The position numbers and the translations under genes are program-made. DNA of 64,000 nt from Acanthosepion lycidas. Lineage: Eukaryota; Mollusca; Cephalopoda; Sepiida; Sepiidae. Below are positions 32,380 through 43,351 of the stretch, piece after piece. Position 1 is the first letter of the stretch. Every line of letters begins with the position of its first letter. The notes under the pieces are model-generated. The model did not search any database. It was given only the letters and a program-made list of their open reading frames with translations, and was not told where the DNA came from. The stretch is taken from assembly GCA_963932145.1 (NCBI GenBank), contig OZ010587.1:110843329-110907328 (forward strand). The letters are read 5' to 3'.

Positions 32380-32690
32380 CAGATGAGTGCTCCATTTTTT
32401 AGTTTCCCGAATTCAGATCTTTACAGCTAGTACTCGCCATTCAGCGTTAACGAAGTTTAATCCCCCATATTTTTCCGTATTCCATTCGTAAGGAGGAAGT
32501 TCCACTCAAACATACCCCCCACCTCGAGAAATGCTGCTCTGTGAAACAAATTCTGGCGTGAATGCATCCTGGAACACTACAATCTTAACATTTTTAAGAA
32601 AGAGTCAATCAGTATCTATCCTCGTTATCCTCATAAACTTTATTTCCTTTTACCTCTATCTACCTTTTTTTACATTCAGTAACCCACTGT
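32380..32690 (+). mobile_element. LINE 3' region fragment
   Basis: The order of words (CAGATCTTTACAGCTAGTAC, TATTCCATTCGTAAGGAGGA, TGCATCCTGGAACACTACAA, CTTAACATTTTTAAGAAAGA) matches the LINE remnant at 46.4-47.09 kb, where an inserted SINE interrupts it. Translation gives only short matching pieces. Confidence 0.65.
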
Positions 32691-32694
32691 AGCA

Positions 32695-34035
32695 AATCTA
32701 TTTCTCACACATACTTGGGAGATGAAGAGATAGGTTCTTTTAACTTTTAAGTCAATTTAATGACCAGGATTTTTCAGGAATTCTCTATCGAGTCCATCTT
32801 TGAATCGTTAAACATAAAGTTTTGTTAGTGATTTTAGACAAAAGCTGTCTTGGTGAACCCCCTTTCCGGCTTGGACGGACGGAAAGGGTTGGTGGGACCC
32901 CCAGCCAGTATCAAGATAATGAGTGGTCAGTGAATGGACCGGCACTGAGTGAAATGACCAACAGTTAGTGAAACGGTCAAGCAATGAGTGTAGGGGTCTT
33001 TTTTCTGTGGCCAGAACTTGGTGAGAAATCAGATAAAAGAGAAGTCTGCTTTCTCGAAACAGAAGGAAGACATTGTCGATTAAGTGAGAGAGAAATCGTA
33101 TTTTTTTTTTCTGTTACTTCCCAATCAAACAAGTGTCCCGAGTCCCGAAAAGCATTTGTCGTTATTCTTTGTTGACGTCTATTACAGCCCTGTGGAATCT
33201 AGCGAGTACCTGGGTAGTCACATACAATCGACTTTCGATGTCATCGCAGCTTCTGCAGTGACGTGCAGGATTGCAACATCACACTTCTATCAGGAGTAGT
33301 TCTTGTGCCTTGTATCGGATGAGCCGTAAAGCTTGCTCAACTGTACATCTTTCTTTATTGATATTTATAGGCTTAATAATTTAGAAGTTTAAATTGGATG
33401 GGACAAGGTCAGGAAGATTGTGTTGCTTCAGTATTCCAAATACAGAAGAACCGCCGGCATTGAAAATCAACATTCGAAATCGTGGATTTTACTTGGGATT
33501 GAACCATGCGTGTAAATTGATATTTATTGAGCTTAGCTTATTACGGAACTGATGTAATGAATATGCATACACCTGGGTTCCCCCTCACAGTAATATGATT
33601 TGGCTGGTGTCAGCCATAAATACAGACTGATGTGGAGGTACAGGGGCTACGCCTATTGTCTTCGCCTATTGCCTACCACTACGACGAGGACCAATCCATT
33701 ACGGTTACCTGCTAGATTGCCCTACCCGGTTACAGTAGTCAAACAACCACTTTGCTACTTCGAACAAATATATCCCTTTCCGGGACATATCAGGAACAAA
33801 TTCACAATAGCAGGGCACCGAGTGAGGACTGAAGATTATATTTGCAAATTGATTTTTCGAGACCACTTACGCTTGGAGTTCTCTCCCTTTTCTTGCCTCT
33901 GAACTTTAACCACTGTTTAAGTCTTTGACAAAAAAAAAACTTTTATTTCTTTCAAGGAATATCCTATCACCGGATATAATTCTCTTTCTATTTAACTTAC
34001 TCTTTGACGTAGCATCCCTTTGCTTTTTCTATAAA
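32695..34035. other. Unassigned segment
   Basis: A GC-richer hairpin CCCTTTCCGgcttggacggaCGGAAAGGG lies near 32866. Repeated AGTGA/GGTCA words follow to 32990. A 100-codon open frame at 33600-33902 shows no known domain and no paralogue in this window. I cannot assign this region. Confidence 0.45.
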
Positions 34036-34039
34036 TACT

Positions 34040-34810
34040 TTCATAACAATTGTTCTGATAAGCTTCCCTCTTTCGTATCTAGACTTTAATGAATTTAAAC
34101 GTTTCAATGTTAGATTGATTGCTAGAGTCAATCATTTTATAGTTGAAATTGCTTGTTGTGACCGTAAGTGCTAGGCTAAAAGTTTTTTTTTCTATCTATA
34201 TCTCTGAGATCAGGTATTATGATTACTTGCATTATTTGCATTATTCGGATTATCATCCTCATCTTCATTGCCATATTCACAACATTTCGGCCGTTGTATG
34301 CTCCGGTCTTCTTCAGGTGATTGGAATTTGGAACCAAACCCTTTATTCCGTTCACCGGGGTAGATTGTTCTAATTCCACGTGCCATGCCTGTTCCGGATG
34401 TCTTAGTTATTTCCCTTTAACTCAACTCTCCAAGTTTTGGTTCACCACTGCTGTGGCCTGGAATTGAACTCACAACTCTTTGGGTCTAGTAATAAAGGTT
34501 TTGGTTTAAATTCCAATCACCTGAAGACGGCCGGAGCGTACAACGGATAAAACGTTGTGAATATGGCAATGAAGATGAGGATAACAGTCCGAATAATGCA
34601 AATAAGTTTTTTTTTCACTTGCACTTCTCGCTTGTGTAACTCTCTTCTTGATTTCCAGTCAATTCCATCTTCAATTTTCTGTCTTCTTAATTCCTGTTCT
34701 TTTATTGTTCTCTCTCTTTAATAATGTTTTTCTTTTTTTCTTTTTTTTTCGTATTCTTTGACACCAAGTAAACCTTTGCATCTTAGAGGCTTTATTGCTT
34801 TACTGAAGTT
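34040..34810 (+). mobile_element. Jockey/CR1-like LINE 3' end, split by a SINE dimer
   Basis: FNEFKRFNVRLIARVNHFIV (34090-34150) resumes after the SINE dimer with CACTTCTCGCTTGTGTAACT (34616) and ends with the family's TTAGAGGCTTTATTGCTTTA terminus near 34790. The order matches the intact-order copy at 35.5-35.9 kb, so the SINE dimer inserted into an existing LINE. Confidence 0.75.
34186..34611 (-). mobile_element. Inverted SINE dimer 3, family B
   Basis: A minus-strand SINE (head remnant AACTCACAACTCTTTGGGTC in plus reading, near 34468; body TTCCACGTGCCATGCC; tail to 34190) faces a headless plus-strand tail starting at 34508 (TTCCAATCACCTGAAGACGG). The arms are about 100-130 bp. It sits inside a LINE tail. 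Confidence 0.85.
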
Positions 34811-34867
34811 GAAATGAATAAAAACTTTCTTTTTTTTATTCATTCTTTCCTTCTTTCTTTTATCGAT

Positions 34868-35412
34868 TCTTCAACCCTTTCCCACTCTTTCGCCTTGCCC
34901 CTCTTCAATCATTTCCCAATCTTTCTCATTGTCTCTCTTCAACCCTTTCCCAATCTTTCGCCTTGTCTCTCTTCAACCCTTTCCCACTCTTTCTGCTTGC
35001 CTCTCTTCATCCCTTTCACACTCTTTCTCCTTGCCCCTCTTCAATCCTTTCCCACTCTTTCTCCTTGCCTCTCTTCAATCATTTCCCACTCTTTCTCATT
35101 GTCTCTCTTCAACCCTTTCCCACTCTTTCTCCTTGCCTCTCTTCAATCCTTTCCCACTCTTTCTCTTTGCCTCTCTTCAATCCTTTCTCACTCTTTGTCC
35201 TTCCCTCTCTTCAATCCTTTCCCACTCTTTCTCCTTGCCTCTCTTCAATCCTTTCCTACTCTTTCTCCTTGCCTCTCTTCAATCCTTTCCCACTCTTTCT
35301 CGTTGCCTTTCTTCAACCCTTTCCCACTCTTTCTCCTTGTCTCTCTTCAACCCTTTCCCACTCTTTCTCCTTGCCTCTCTTCAATCCTTTCCCACTCTTT
35401 CCCATTGCCTTT
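34868..35412. repeat. 34-bp minisatellite, ~16 units
   Basis: The unit is CTCTCTTCAATCCTTTCCCA followed by CTCTTTCTCCTTGC, 34 bp, repeated about 16 times with about 5 to 10 percent divergence. Because 34 is not a multiple of three, the array is open in all three plus-strand frames (163 to 228 codons). Those frames are artefacts, not proteins. Confidence 0.95.
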
Positions 35413-35499
35413 CTTATCTTATCATATCACCGGAATCACCAAATTTCCATATGAAAAATACAAAAGCAATTAAACTAATCAATAGTAATTGTTTTTTAT

Positions 35500-35918
35500 T
35501 CTTCAAATTTCTGTTTGTTACTGAAGAGAGATTCTTCGAGATAATACAGAATATATTCAATCAATCGTCTCTATGGTACCTAGACTTTATGAATTTAAGC
35601 ACATTACTAGATTGATGGCAAGGTCTCAGCATTTTACAGTTAAAATGGCTAGATGTAACCGTAAATTCTCTTCTAACAAATTCTTCTCCCGCATATCTCG
35701 TTTGTTGAACTCTTTTCCGGCTTCTTACCTTCAACTTTGATCATAGATTTAAAATTTCAATATCAATCGTTTATCTTGTCTTCTTAATCCCTGCTCTTTC
35801 ATTGTTCTCTCTCTTTAATAGTGTTTTTTCCTTTCTTATATTCCCTCACACTCACTAAATCCTTGCGTTTTAGTGGCTTTATTGCCTTGCTTGGAATAAA
35901 ATCATTAAAAAAGGATAT
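35500..35918 (+). mobile_element. Jockey/CR1-like LINE 3' end
   Basis: LWYLDFMNLSTLLD, with the alternative frame SLVPRLYEFKHITRLMARSQ, is the same C-terminal region as the copy at 44.9 kb (FMNLSLLLGW / LHEFKPSTRL). The terminus is TTAGTGGCTTTATTGCCTTG. Frames shift. Confidence 0.78.
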
Positions 35919-35962
35919 TACACACGTAAGAAAGCGTCCTTTTTTTTCTTGTACTATTTCAG

Positions 35963-36001
35963 TATTAGTTCAATCATTAGTTCAATCATTAGTTCAATCA
36001 A
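35963..36001. repeat. 12-13-bp tandem repeat, three units
   Basis: AGTTCAATCATT is repeated three times. Confidence 0.9.
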
Positions 36002-36220
36002 TTAGCTCTGTTAATGCTCGCTAAAATTTGTGGAACGAAATATTTCTCCATTCACCAATTCTTACACTTCTTTAAATTAGCGTATTTTAAGGTATTGAAT
36101 TTTAAGGCGTTTAATTTTATCCTTAATTCAGTACATTTGACTTCAATGTACCGTTTCGGTCGTTACATACAGACACATAAAATCAGCCTTTTATTGTTAT
36201 ATAGATTTTATAGTTTGTTA

Positions 36221-36322
36221 TTAGGTTGGTGCAAAAATAATGACGTAATAATGTCGTTTTTTGACGTATTTTTTAACGTCAAAAAACGACATTATTACGT
36301 CATTATTTTTGCACCAACCTAA
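36221..36322. mobile_element. MADE1-like palindromic mariner MITE, 102 bp
   Basis: Starts TTAGGTTGGTGCAAAAATAA and ends TTATTTTTGCACCAACCTAA. It is an almost perfect palindrome, with arms of about 47 bp and the centre near TATTTTTTAA. TA flanks both sides. Same family as the 80-bp copy at 22151-22230, but longer, with an extra ATGACGTAATA-like segment in each arm. Confidence 0.95.
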
Positions 36323-36329
36323 TATATGT

Positions 36330-36990
36330 GGTTTATGATGTTGTTCATGAGTATGAAATGGAGGTTAAGAATCATTGCCTTAATTTGTATTAACCTCCAC
36401 TTAACATAATTTGTATTAATCTCTACAACTTCGAAAGAACAAACTGTATATTATGCCACCAAATTTTAGATTGGTACGTCAATTTTTTAAAATAAATTTT
36501 AATATATGTTACTTACTAAATGTTAATATATAAACACGAAAGTGAAGAGCGTTTAAGCGTATCCAGAAAAATTAACAATAGAATACACGAAGAATTAAGT
36601 TTTCAATTCAATAAGTAAAAAGTAATGGAATTGTTGGGTTAATTTCCCTTCCAGTTCCCTAATTAGTATGAACTAGGCCTGGGCAGTCATTTGACCCTTA
36701 ACGGCCAGTGAGAGAAACACACTCTGAGCAGAGAATAGTTTTCAGGGAGACGTCGCAAACAGATGGTTTCCTGACACATGGGTAAAACACAGTATTTCTT
36801 GCTACATGATGCACTGGACTTGTGAATAAAGACAGCTTTTGTAATATCATGTAGCTTTCATTTTCAGAGTCGGAGGGAAGGCACGTAGTTCATTTCTGCA
36901 CCGTGTTAACATGTTCTATTTCTATGAAATAAAAACGTTCATTTATATTCTTCTGAGTTATCTCTAGCGGTATTGGTTTTCATATTTTTA
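36330..36990. other. Unassigned spacer before the minisatellite
   Basis: A region at 36640-36960 with AATAAAGACAG and AATAAAAACG could be a decayed terminal repeat or a transcript end. I cannot decide between these. Confidence 0.4.
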
Positions 36991-36992
36991 AT

Positions 36993-39117
36993 TTTTGGCT
37001 AAATCTCTTTATGGGCGACAGATGCTACCGAGGCCGTCTACATATATTTGGCTAAATATCTTTATGGGTGACAGATGCTACCGAGGCCGTCTACATATAT
37101 TTGGCTAAATATCTTTATGGACGGCAGATACTACCGAGGCCGTCTACATATATTTGGCTAGGTATCTTTATGGGCGACAGATACTACCGAGGCCGTCTAC
37201 ATATATTTGGCTAAATCACTTTATGGGCGACAGATACTACCGAGGCCGTCTACATATATTTGGCTAAATCTCTTTAGGGACGACAGATACTACCGAGGCC
37301 GTCTACATATATTTGGCTAAATCTCTTTATGGGCGACAGATGCTACCGAGGCCGTCTACATATATTTGGCTAAATATCTTTATGGACGGCAGATACTACC
37401 GAGGCCGTCTACATATATTTGGCTAAATATCTTTATGGACGGCAGATACTACCGAGGCCGTCTACATATATTTGGCTAAATATCTTTATGGACGGCAGAT
37501 ACTACCGAGGCCGTCTACATATATTTGGCTAAATCTCTTTAGGGACGACAAATACTACTGAGGCCGTCTACATATATTTGGCTAAATCTCTTTAGGGACG
37601 ACAGATACTACCGAGGCCGTCTACATATATTTGGCTAAATATCTTTAGGGACGACAGATACTACCGAGGCCGTCTACATATATTTGGCTAGGTATCTTTA
37701 TGGGCGACAGATACTACCGAGGCCGTCTACATATATTTGGCTAAATCTCTTTATGGGCGACAGATGCTACCGAGGCCGTCTACATATATTTGGCTAAATC
37801 TCTTTATGGGCGACAGATGCTACCGAGGCCGTCTACATATATTTGGCTAAATATCTTTATGGACGGCAGATACTACCGAGGCCGTCTACATATATTTGGC
37901 TAAATCTCTTTAGGGACGACAGATACTACCGAGGCCGTCTACATATATTTGGCTAAATATCTTTATGGGCGACAGATGCTACCGAGGCCGTCTACATATA
38001 TTTGGCTAAATATCTTTATGGACGGCAGATACTACCGAGGCCGTCTACATATATTTGGCTAAATCTCTTTATGGACGAATGATACTACCGAGGCCGTCTA
38101 CATATATTTGGCTAAATATCTTTATGGACGGCAGATACTACCGAGGCCGTCTACATATATTTGGCTAAATCTCTTTAGGGACGGCAGATACTACCGAGGC
38201 CGTCTACATATATTTGGCTAAATCTCTTTACGGACGGCAGATACTACTGAGGCCGTCTACATATATTTGGCTAAATCTCTTTATGGGCGACAGATGCTAC
38301 CGAGGCCGTCTACATATATTTGGCTAAATCTCTTTATGGGCGACAGATGCTACCGAGGCCGTCTACATATATTTGGCTAAATATCTTTATGGACGGCAGA
38401 TACTACCGAGGCCGTCTACATATATTTGGCTAAATCTCTTTAGGGACGACAGATACTACCGAGGCCGTCTACATATATTTGGCTAAATATCTTTATGGGC
38501 GACAGATGCTACCGAGGCCGTCTACATATATTTGGCTAAATATCTTTATGGACGGCAGATACTACCGAGGCCGTCTACATATATTTGGCTAAATCTCTTT
38601 ATGGACGAATGATACTACCGAGGCCGTCTACATATATTTGGCTAAATATCTTTATGGACGGCAGATACTACCGAGGCCGTCTACATATATTTGGCTAAAT
38701 CTCTTTACGGACGACAGATACTACTGAGGCCGTCTACATATATTTGGCTAAATCTCTTTATGGGCGACAGATGCTACCGAGGCCGTCTACATATATTTGG
38801 CTAAGTCTCTTTATGGGCGACAGATGCTACCGAGGCCGTCTACATATATTTGGCTAAATATCTTTAGGGACGACAGATACTACCGAGGCCGTCTACATAT
38901 ATTTGGCTAAATATCTTTATGGGCGACAGATGCTACCGAGGCCGTCTACATATATTTGGCTAAATATCTTTATGGACGGCAGATACTACCGAGGCCGTCT
39001 ACATATATTTGGCTAAATCTCTTTATGGACGAATGATACTACCGAGGCCGTCTACATATATTTGGCTAAATCTCTTTATGGACGACAGATACTACCGAGG
39101 CTCTCTACATATATCTG
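36993..39117. repeat. 53-bp minisatellite, about 40 units, higher-order structure
   Basis: The unit is TATTTGGCTAAATCTCTTTA plus TGGGCGACAGATACTACCGA plus GGCCGTCTACATA, 53 bp, and the GGCCGTCTAC words fall exactly 53 bases apart at the sites I checked. Unit types differ at a few positions (CTC/ATC, GGGCGAC/GGACGGC/GGACGAAT, ATGCT/ATACT). A block of about ten unit types starting at about 37735 recurs nearly in order at about 38265 and again, partly, at about 38745. The final unit is diverged (GAGGCTCTCTAC). No open frame runs through it. Confidence 0.97.
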
Positions 39118-39119
39118 AT

Positions 39120-39440
39120 AAAATCAACAGAGTGTAACGTAAGTAATGCGAAAATATATTGTAAAACCATAATCAACACAAAGAATACAGTCAGTTATAT
39201 GTTTCCTTACAAACGAGGTAAATGCGATCCAAGGTTCATAGCAATAAGTTCAGTCACTGCAATAAAGTTATAATACCGTAGCAATAAAATACAATTGTAA
39301 AGGAATTTGTTCGTTAAAAAAATGCTTAGAAGAAATTAGATGCATGTACACAAAAGTAAATGCAATGGTAAAAATAGTTATGAAAATGCGAAAGTTTTTA
39401 ACCACACGAAGAATGAGGATTTTATCTCAAAGAAATAAAC
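39120..39440. other. Unassigned spacer
   Basis: No recognisable feature. Confidence 0.5.
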
Positions 39441-39526
39441 AGGATGATTGCTTTCTCTTCATTATCATATAATTGTGCCTTTTCCGCCAATTCGTTAGTT
39501 CGCGCGACCGTTACGCCCTGCCGGCA

Positions 39527-39775
39527 CCTCATAAATAATGAACTTTTCCGTTTCGATCGCGTGGAAAGACAAGACATATCTGAGACGCTACTTGGCTTCA
39601 GTGGAAGGAAAGAAAGAAAGACAGATGTGCTTAATGTCTCCTGTTAATACCTCATAAATCATGGGTAATTCCGTTTTGAACGCGTGAGAAGACAAAAGAT
39701 ATTAAAGATGCTACTTGTTTTCAGTGAAAAAATAAAAGAAAGAAGAGAAGATAGATGTATTTAACGTCTATTTCA
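39527..39775. repeat. ~121-bp two-copy tandem duplication
   Basis: ACCTCATAAATAATGAACTT...TTCCGTTTCGATCGCGTG...GGCTTCAGTGGAAG is repeated at about 39648 (ACCTCATAAATCATGGGTAA...TTTTGAACGCGTGAG...TTTTCAGTGAAAA). The copies are diverged. Confidence 0.8.
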
Positions 39776-39779
39776 GTGA

Positions 39780-40410
39780 AAGGGGAAAGTTGTCAATTTC
39801 AAATTTGTACCCCCTTACTTCTTAAAATAATGACCGGCATTCATATTTATGATTGTCATTACAATATTTTGTTACAATTGTTAACCTCAAATATTTAACG
39901 ATGTGATAGGGGAATTTCTGAAGATATTTTATTGTCGTAGAGCTCGCCATCAGCTTATTCAGTCATTTACTGAAGAATTAAGATTCATCCGAAAATTCAA
40001 ATAGGAAAGCCGTGAAGTTTTAACGTATCAAAACTAGTTTATGATAATTACACGGACATAGTTGTAAGCATTCTAACGGGAAAAGATTTTAGCAAAAGAA
40101 ATAGAAAGTAATATATTTCATTTTCGTCCATTCAAATTAATAACGTAATCTATACACTGCAGATTTTGTAGAAAAATGTATATCTGTTTGGATTTATTTG
40201 TTTAGAAATGTCAAAACTCATGATTAATTTGAAATTATATAAAAGCTGTAATAATTCATAAAAGAACTATAGCAGCAATGACAATTAGTCATAGTTACAA
40301 CCCATTTAATGATAATTTAGTGATTGATGTTAAATGTTCGACATAGTATGTAAAAATGAAATATTTGAAAATCAGTTGGAGGTTGAAATTTTTTTAAATG
40401 TCATCGTTTT
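39780..40410. other. Unassigned AT-rich spacer
   Basis: No recognisable feature. Confidence 0.5.
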
Positions 40411-40417
40411 GCTACTT

Positions 40418-40530
40418 AGGGCATTTTCGAAACACAAATGAAAACTCTAAGGAAAAGTCTTTAGCAAAGTTGTTAGGCTAACGACATTCTCTTAAGAGTT
40501 TTCATTTGCGTTTTGAAAATGCTCGCGTAA
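40418..40530. mobile_element. Foldback element, ~33-bp arms
   Basis: AGGGCATTTTCGAAACACAA (plus ATGAAAACTCTAAG) at the left is inverted at the right as CTTAAGAGTTTTCATTTGCG (plus TTTTGAAAATGCT). The loop is about 45 bases. No target duplication is obvious. Confidence 0.75.
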
Positions 40531-40671
40531 ATTAGCGAATCGTCAACACTTTTTTCAAACAAATTTCCAACATTCAATTCACTTAGTAAAGAAAATTCTA
40601 ATAACTGTAGCAATATTCAAAGAATAATTAACATTTTTAAAATAATGTTTTTGTACACACACACAAACGTA

Positions 40672-40682
40672 TATATATATAT
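40672..40682. repeat. Short (TA)n
   Basis: ATATATATATA near a CACACACACA tract. Confidence 0.8.
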
Positions 40683-40793
40683 AGTTTTCAATATATATTT
40701 ATGGGTAAAAGTATTCAGTGTCAGGGATAGAGCGTATGTCAAGCATGAAACAGACTGTCGCCACCCTGTGTTGATTTTAGAGACTTATACATA

Positions 40794-41345
40794 CGATGAT
40801 GTGCTGAAAAGTTCATAGTCTGACTATGAAGGATTGATACTAGAGTTGTGAAATCTTGCAGGCATTAATTTCAACTCTTCTTATTAATAACAGAATTGTT
40901 TCTTTCCATCTTTGACATCTGACTGATAAAAAAGACTTTAGTAGCGACCTCTCTTGAAAATGGACAAAATTTGGCACCGTGGTGTTATCAAGTACCTGCA
41001 AGAAAAGGGTTTATCCCTCAAGGACGTTCATAGTGACAGGTTTGCTACATTAGGGGATGACGCTCCAAATTTACCAACAGTAGAAAAGTGGGTAGCTGAA
41101 TTGAGGAGGGGAATGGAAATTCTTGAAGATAATCCAAAGACTGGATGTCTTGCAACTGTCACCACCGAGGAAAACATTAATCATGTTCACCACATAGTAA
41201 TGGATGACAGGCGATTGACTATAAATCAAATGCATAATGCTACTTGTATATCCAGTGATAGAGTTATGACTATTCGTCACAATGAACTTGGCATGACGAA
41301 GAGTTTTGTTCGGCGGTAGAGAGCAACTAAATTTAAAATATCAAA
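40794..41345 (+). mobile_element. Mariner transposon, 5' part with HTH domain, internally truncated
   Basis: After a left end GTGCTGAAAAGTTCATAGTC, an ATG at 40960 opens a frame to 41319: HRGVIKYLQEKGLSLKDVHS, then LPTVEKWVAELRRGME, then EDNPKTGCLATVTTEENINH and DRRLTINQMHNATCISSDRV. This is the paired helix-turn-helix DNA-binding region of mariner transposases (as in SETMAR). The DDD catalytic domain is missing: after HNELGMTKSFVRR the frame stops and unrelated sequence follows. It could bind inverted repeats but not cut. Confidence 0.9.
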
Positions 41346-41387
41346 GCCATTACTTTGATTACCAAGTTTTATTGGACACGATATATG

Positions 41388-41503
41388 AAGGTGGGCTGAA
41401 AAGTTCACAGTCTGACTATGAAAGAATGAAGCTAAAGCTGTGAAATCTTGCATGTATTAATTTCAACTCTTCGTATTAATAACTGCATTGTTTCTCTTCC
41501 AGG
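41388..41503 (+). mobile_element. Mariner left end only
   Basis: GGGCTGAAAAGTTCACAGTC and the following 5' UTR-like sequence repeat the left end at 40.8 kb, but this is broken off at 41503 by a new mariner left end. Confidence 0.85.
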
Positions 41504-41504
41504 T

Positions 41505-42265
41505 ACGAGGCTGGGTTAAAAAGTTCATAGGCTGACTATGAAGGAATGAAGCTAGAACTGTGAAATCTTGCATGCATTAATTTCAACCCTTCCTATTAAT
41601 AACTGTATTGTTTTTTGTTTTTTTCCAGGTAAACTGATATCTTACTGTTCAAAGAAGACTTCAAAAGTAACTAGTAGTGATTTCTCTTGAAAATGGACAA
41701 AATTTGGCATCGTCGTATAATAAGTTTCTGCATAAAAGGGTTTAGTTTTAAGAACATTCATGCTGACATGGTTGCTACATTAAGAGATGATGCTTCAAGT
41801 TTATCAACAGTGTAAAAGTGCGTAGCTGAATTTAGAAGGGGAAAGGTGAGCCTTGAAGACGACCCAAAGTCTGGACGTCCTGGCCAACTGCCACCACCGA
41901 GGAAAACATTGATCATGTTCACCATATGGTGATCGATGACAGGCGATTGACTATAAATCAAATAGTCAACGCTGTCAGCATATCCAGTGAGAGAGTTGAG
42001 AATATTCTGAACGATGACATGTCTTGACATGACGAAGATTTTTGCTCGGTGTGTCCCATGTCTTCGGACCTGATAAAAAGCGCACTAGGCTGATCATTAC
42101 ACGGGGAAATCTGACATTGTTTGAAGCAGATCCAGCTGCTTTCCTTGAATGATTACAAACCTAAGATGAATGTTGAGTTTATCACTTTGAACCAGAGACA
42201 AAGTGACTATTCAGGAAGTGAAAACACCCCTCCTCACCGGCTCCAAACAAGGCTAAGGTTAATTA
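41505..42265 (+). mobile_element. Mariner transposon, HTH and start of catalytic domain, degenerate
   Basis: TA then CGAGGCTGGGTTAAAAAGTT marks the left end, inserted into the previous left end. The reading near 41694-42110 repeats the HTH region with stops and frameshifts, and 42120-42250 continues into sequence like the FEADPAAFLE and TPPHRLQT region around the first catalytic acid. The sequence then joins a different repeat at 42268. The 3' end is missing. Confidence 0.85.
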
Positions 42266-42267
42266 TC

Positions 42268-42745
42268 ATGAAGGGGAAATGTTCATACAACAAATTAAAT
42301 AATTTGACATAAAATAATATTTAAAAAAATGTTTAAGACAAATGTAAGAGAGTTTGTTGCTCACTAAAGGGATATATGCTATGCGTAAGTTCAAAACTAG
42401 ACGAAGAGAAATAGTTTGACATACTTAACTTTCTTGGATTTTATTTCAAAAGAATTTTCGTGTAGGCTCGCACTTTCTTTCCTTCTTTTTCTCTAATCGG
42501 CTAATTACTGTGAAAGTAAGGTTTTCATTGGTCCAAAACAATTACACATATGCTTTGCAAATTTTTTTCCTTTTTCTTAGTTCACCGGTTAATTTTTTTG
42601 AAGACAAGGTTTTCATTGGTCCAAAAACAATTTTACTCAGGCTCGCGAATTTCTTTCCTCTTTCTTTCTCGGTCCTCCGAATTTTAAGGGAGTTGGTGAA
42701 GGGTTTTATTATTATTTCGCACTCACTACAATTTAACTGAAGCAA
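42268..42745 (+). repeat. Dispersed repeat C, copy 1
   Basis: Shares with 43352-43975 the words GAAATGTTCATACAACA, ATTTGACATAAAATAATAT-like sequence, GACGAAGAGAAATAGTTTGA and two internal repeats of a ~110-bp block (CGGCTAATT...AAGGTTTTCATTGGTCCAAA...TCGCGAATTTCTTTCC). No coding domain. The repeated internal block and lack of coding suggest a non-coding terminal or UTR part of an unidentified element. Confidence 0.75.
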
Positions 42746-42749
42746 GATT

Positions 42750-43345
42750 TATTTTATTTCCATCGAAATTGTTATTTTTTCTTATGTTTTCATTATAACA
42801 ACAAACAAACAAAATTCACTAAAAAAGAAACTTGATCTTCCTACTTGAAAGTCAATTTAACGTTTTCCATTTTAAATTAATTTAATATTCTTCTCTATGA
42901 GACTTTTAATCAAAAAGGCATATACAGTGATGACCACCTCTAGATAAAGAGTTTCTACGGTAATCCTTTATACCATATCTTGTAAAAGGCCTTTGAAATA
43001 TATTATGCGACAGTCTTAACTATGTATTTGATGTTTGGACTCATTACATTAAGAAATGGCCTATATGACCTGTAGGGTACCAATTGCAACGTATAACAGG
43101 AACGTCAAAGAACCTATCTGCTAAGACGTTAATTTTTAATTAAAAGCCTAGTAAATTCGATAAATATATAGTGGTGTGGGGCTGAGGAGTTAAGATTAAT
43201 GGAGGCTGGTAATGACGAGGAAACACAGGTAATTTTAACAAGACAAAATAAGGATTTTATTTACGAATTTACGCGTTTGAAGTTGTCAGTAGCTCGTTTC
43301 AGGAAAATAAATCAGACATTTTTAAAGTCCGTAGTTTTAACGAAT
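42750..43345. other. Unassigned AT-rich spacer
   Basis: No recognisable feature. Confidence 0.5.
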
Positions 43346-43351
43346 TGTCAT

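Noticed and set aside
33600-33902. 100-codon frame of ordinary composition
   Set aside because: No domain recognised and no supporting exon signals. Could be an unknown repeat.
34814-35615. Three overlapping long open frames (163-228 codons) with Leu/Pro/Phe/Ser repeats
   Set aside because: They are the three translations of a 34-bp minisatellite and have no independent coding evidence.
36640-36990. Solo long terminal repeat
   Set aside because: Has AATAAA-like signals and mixed composition, but no paired copy, no defined ends and no target duplication are visible.
36993-39117. CRISPR-like repeat array
   Set aside because: Units follow each other without unique spacers, the unit is 53 bp with family-type variants, and the genome is eukaryotic. 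It is a minisatellite.
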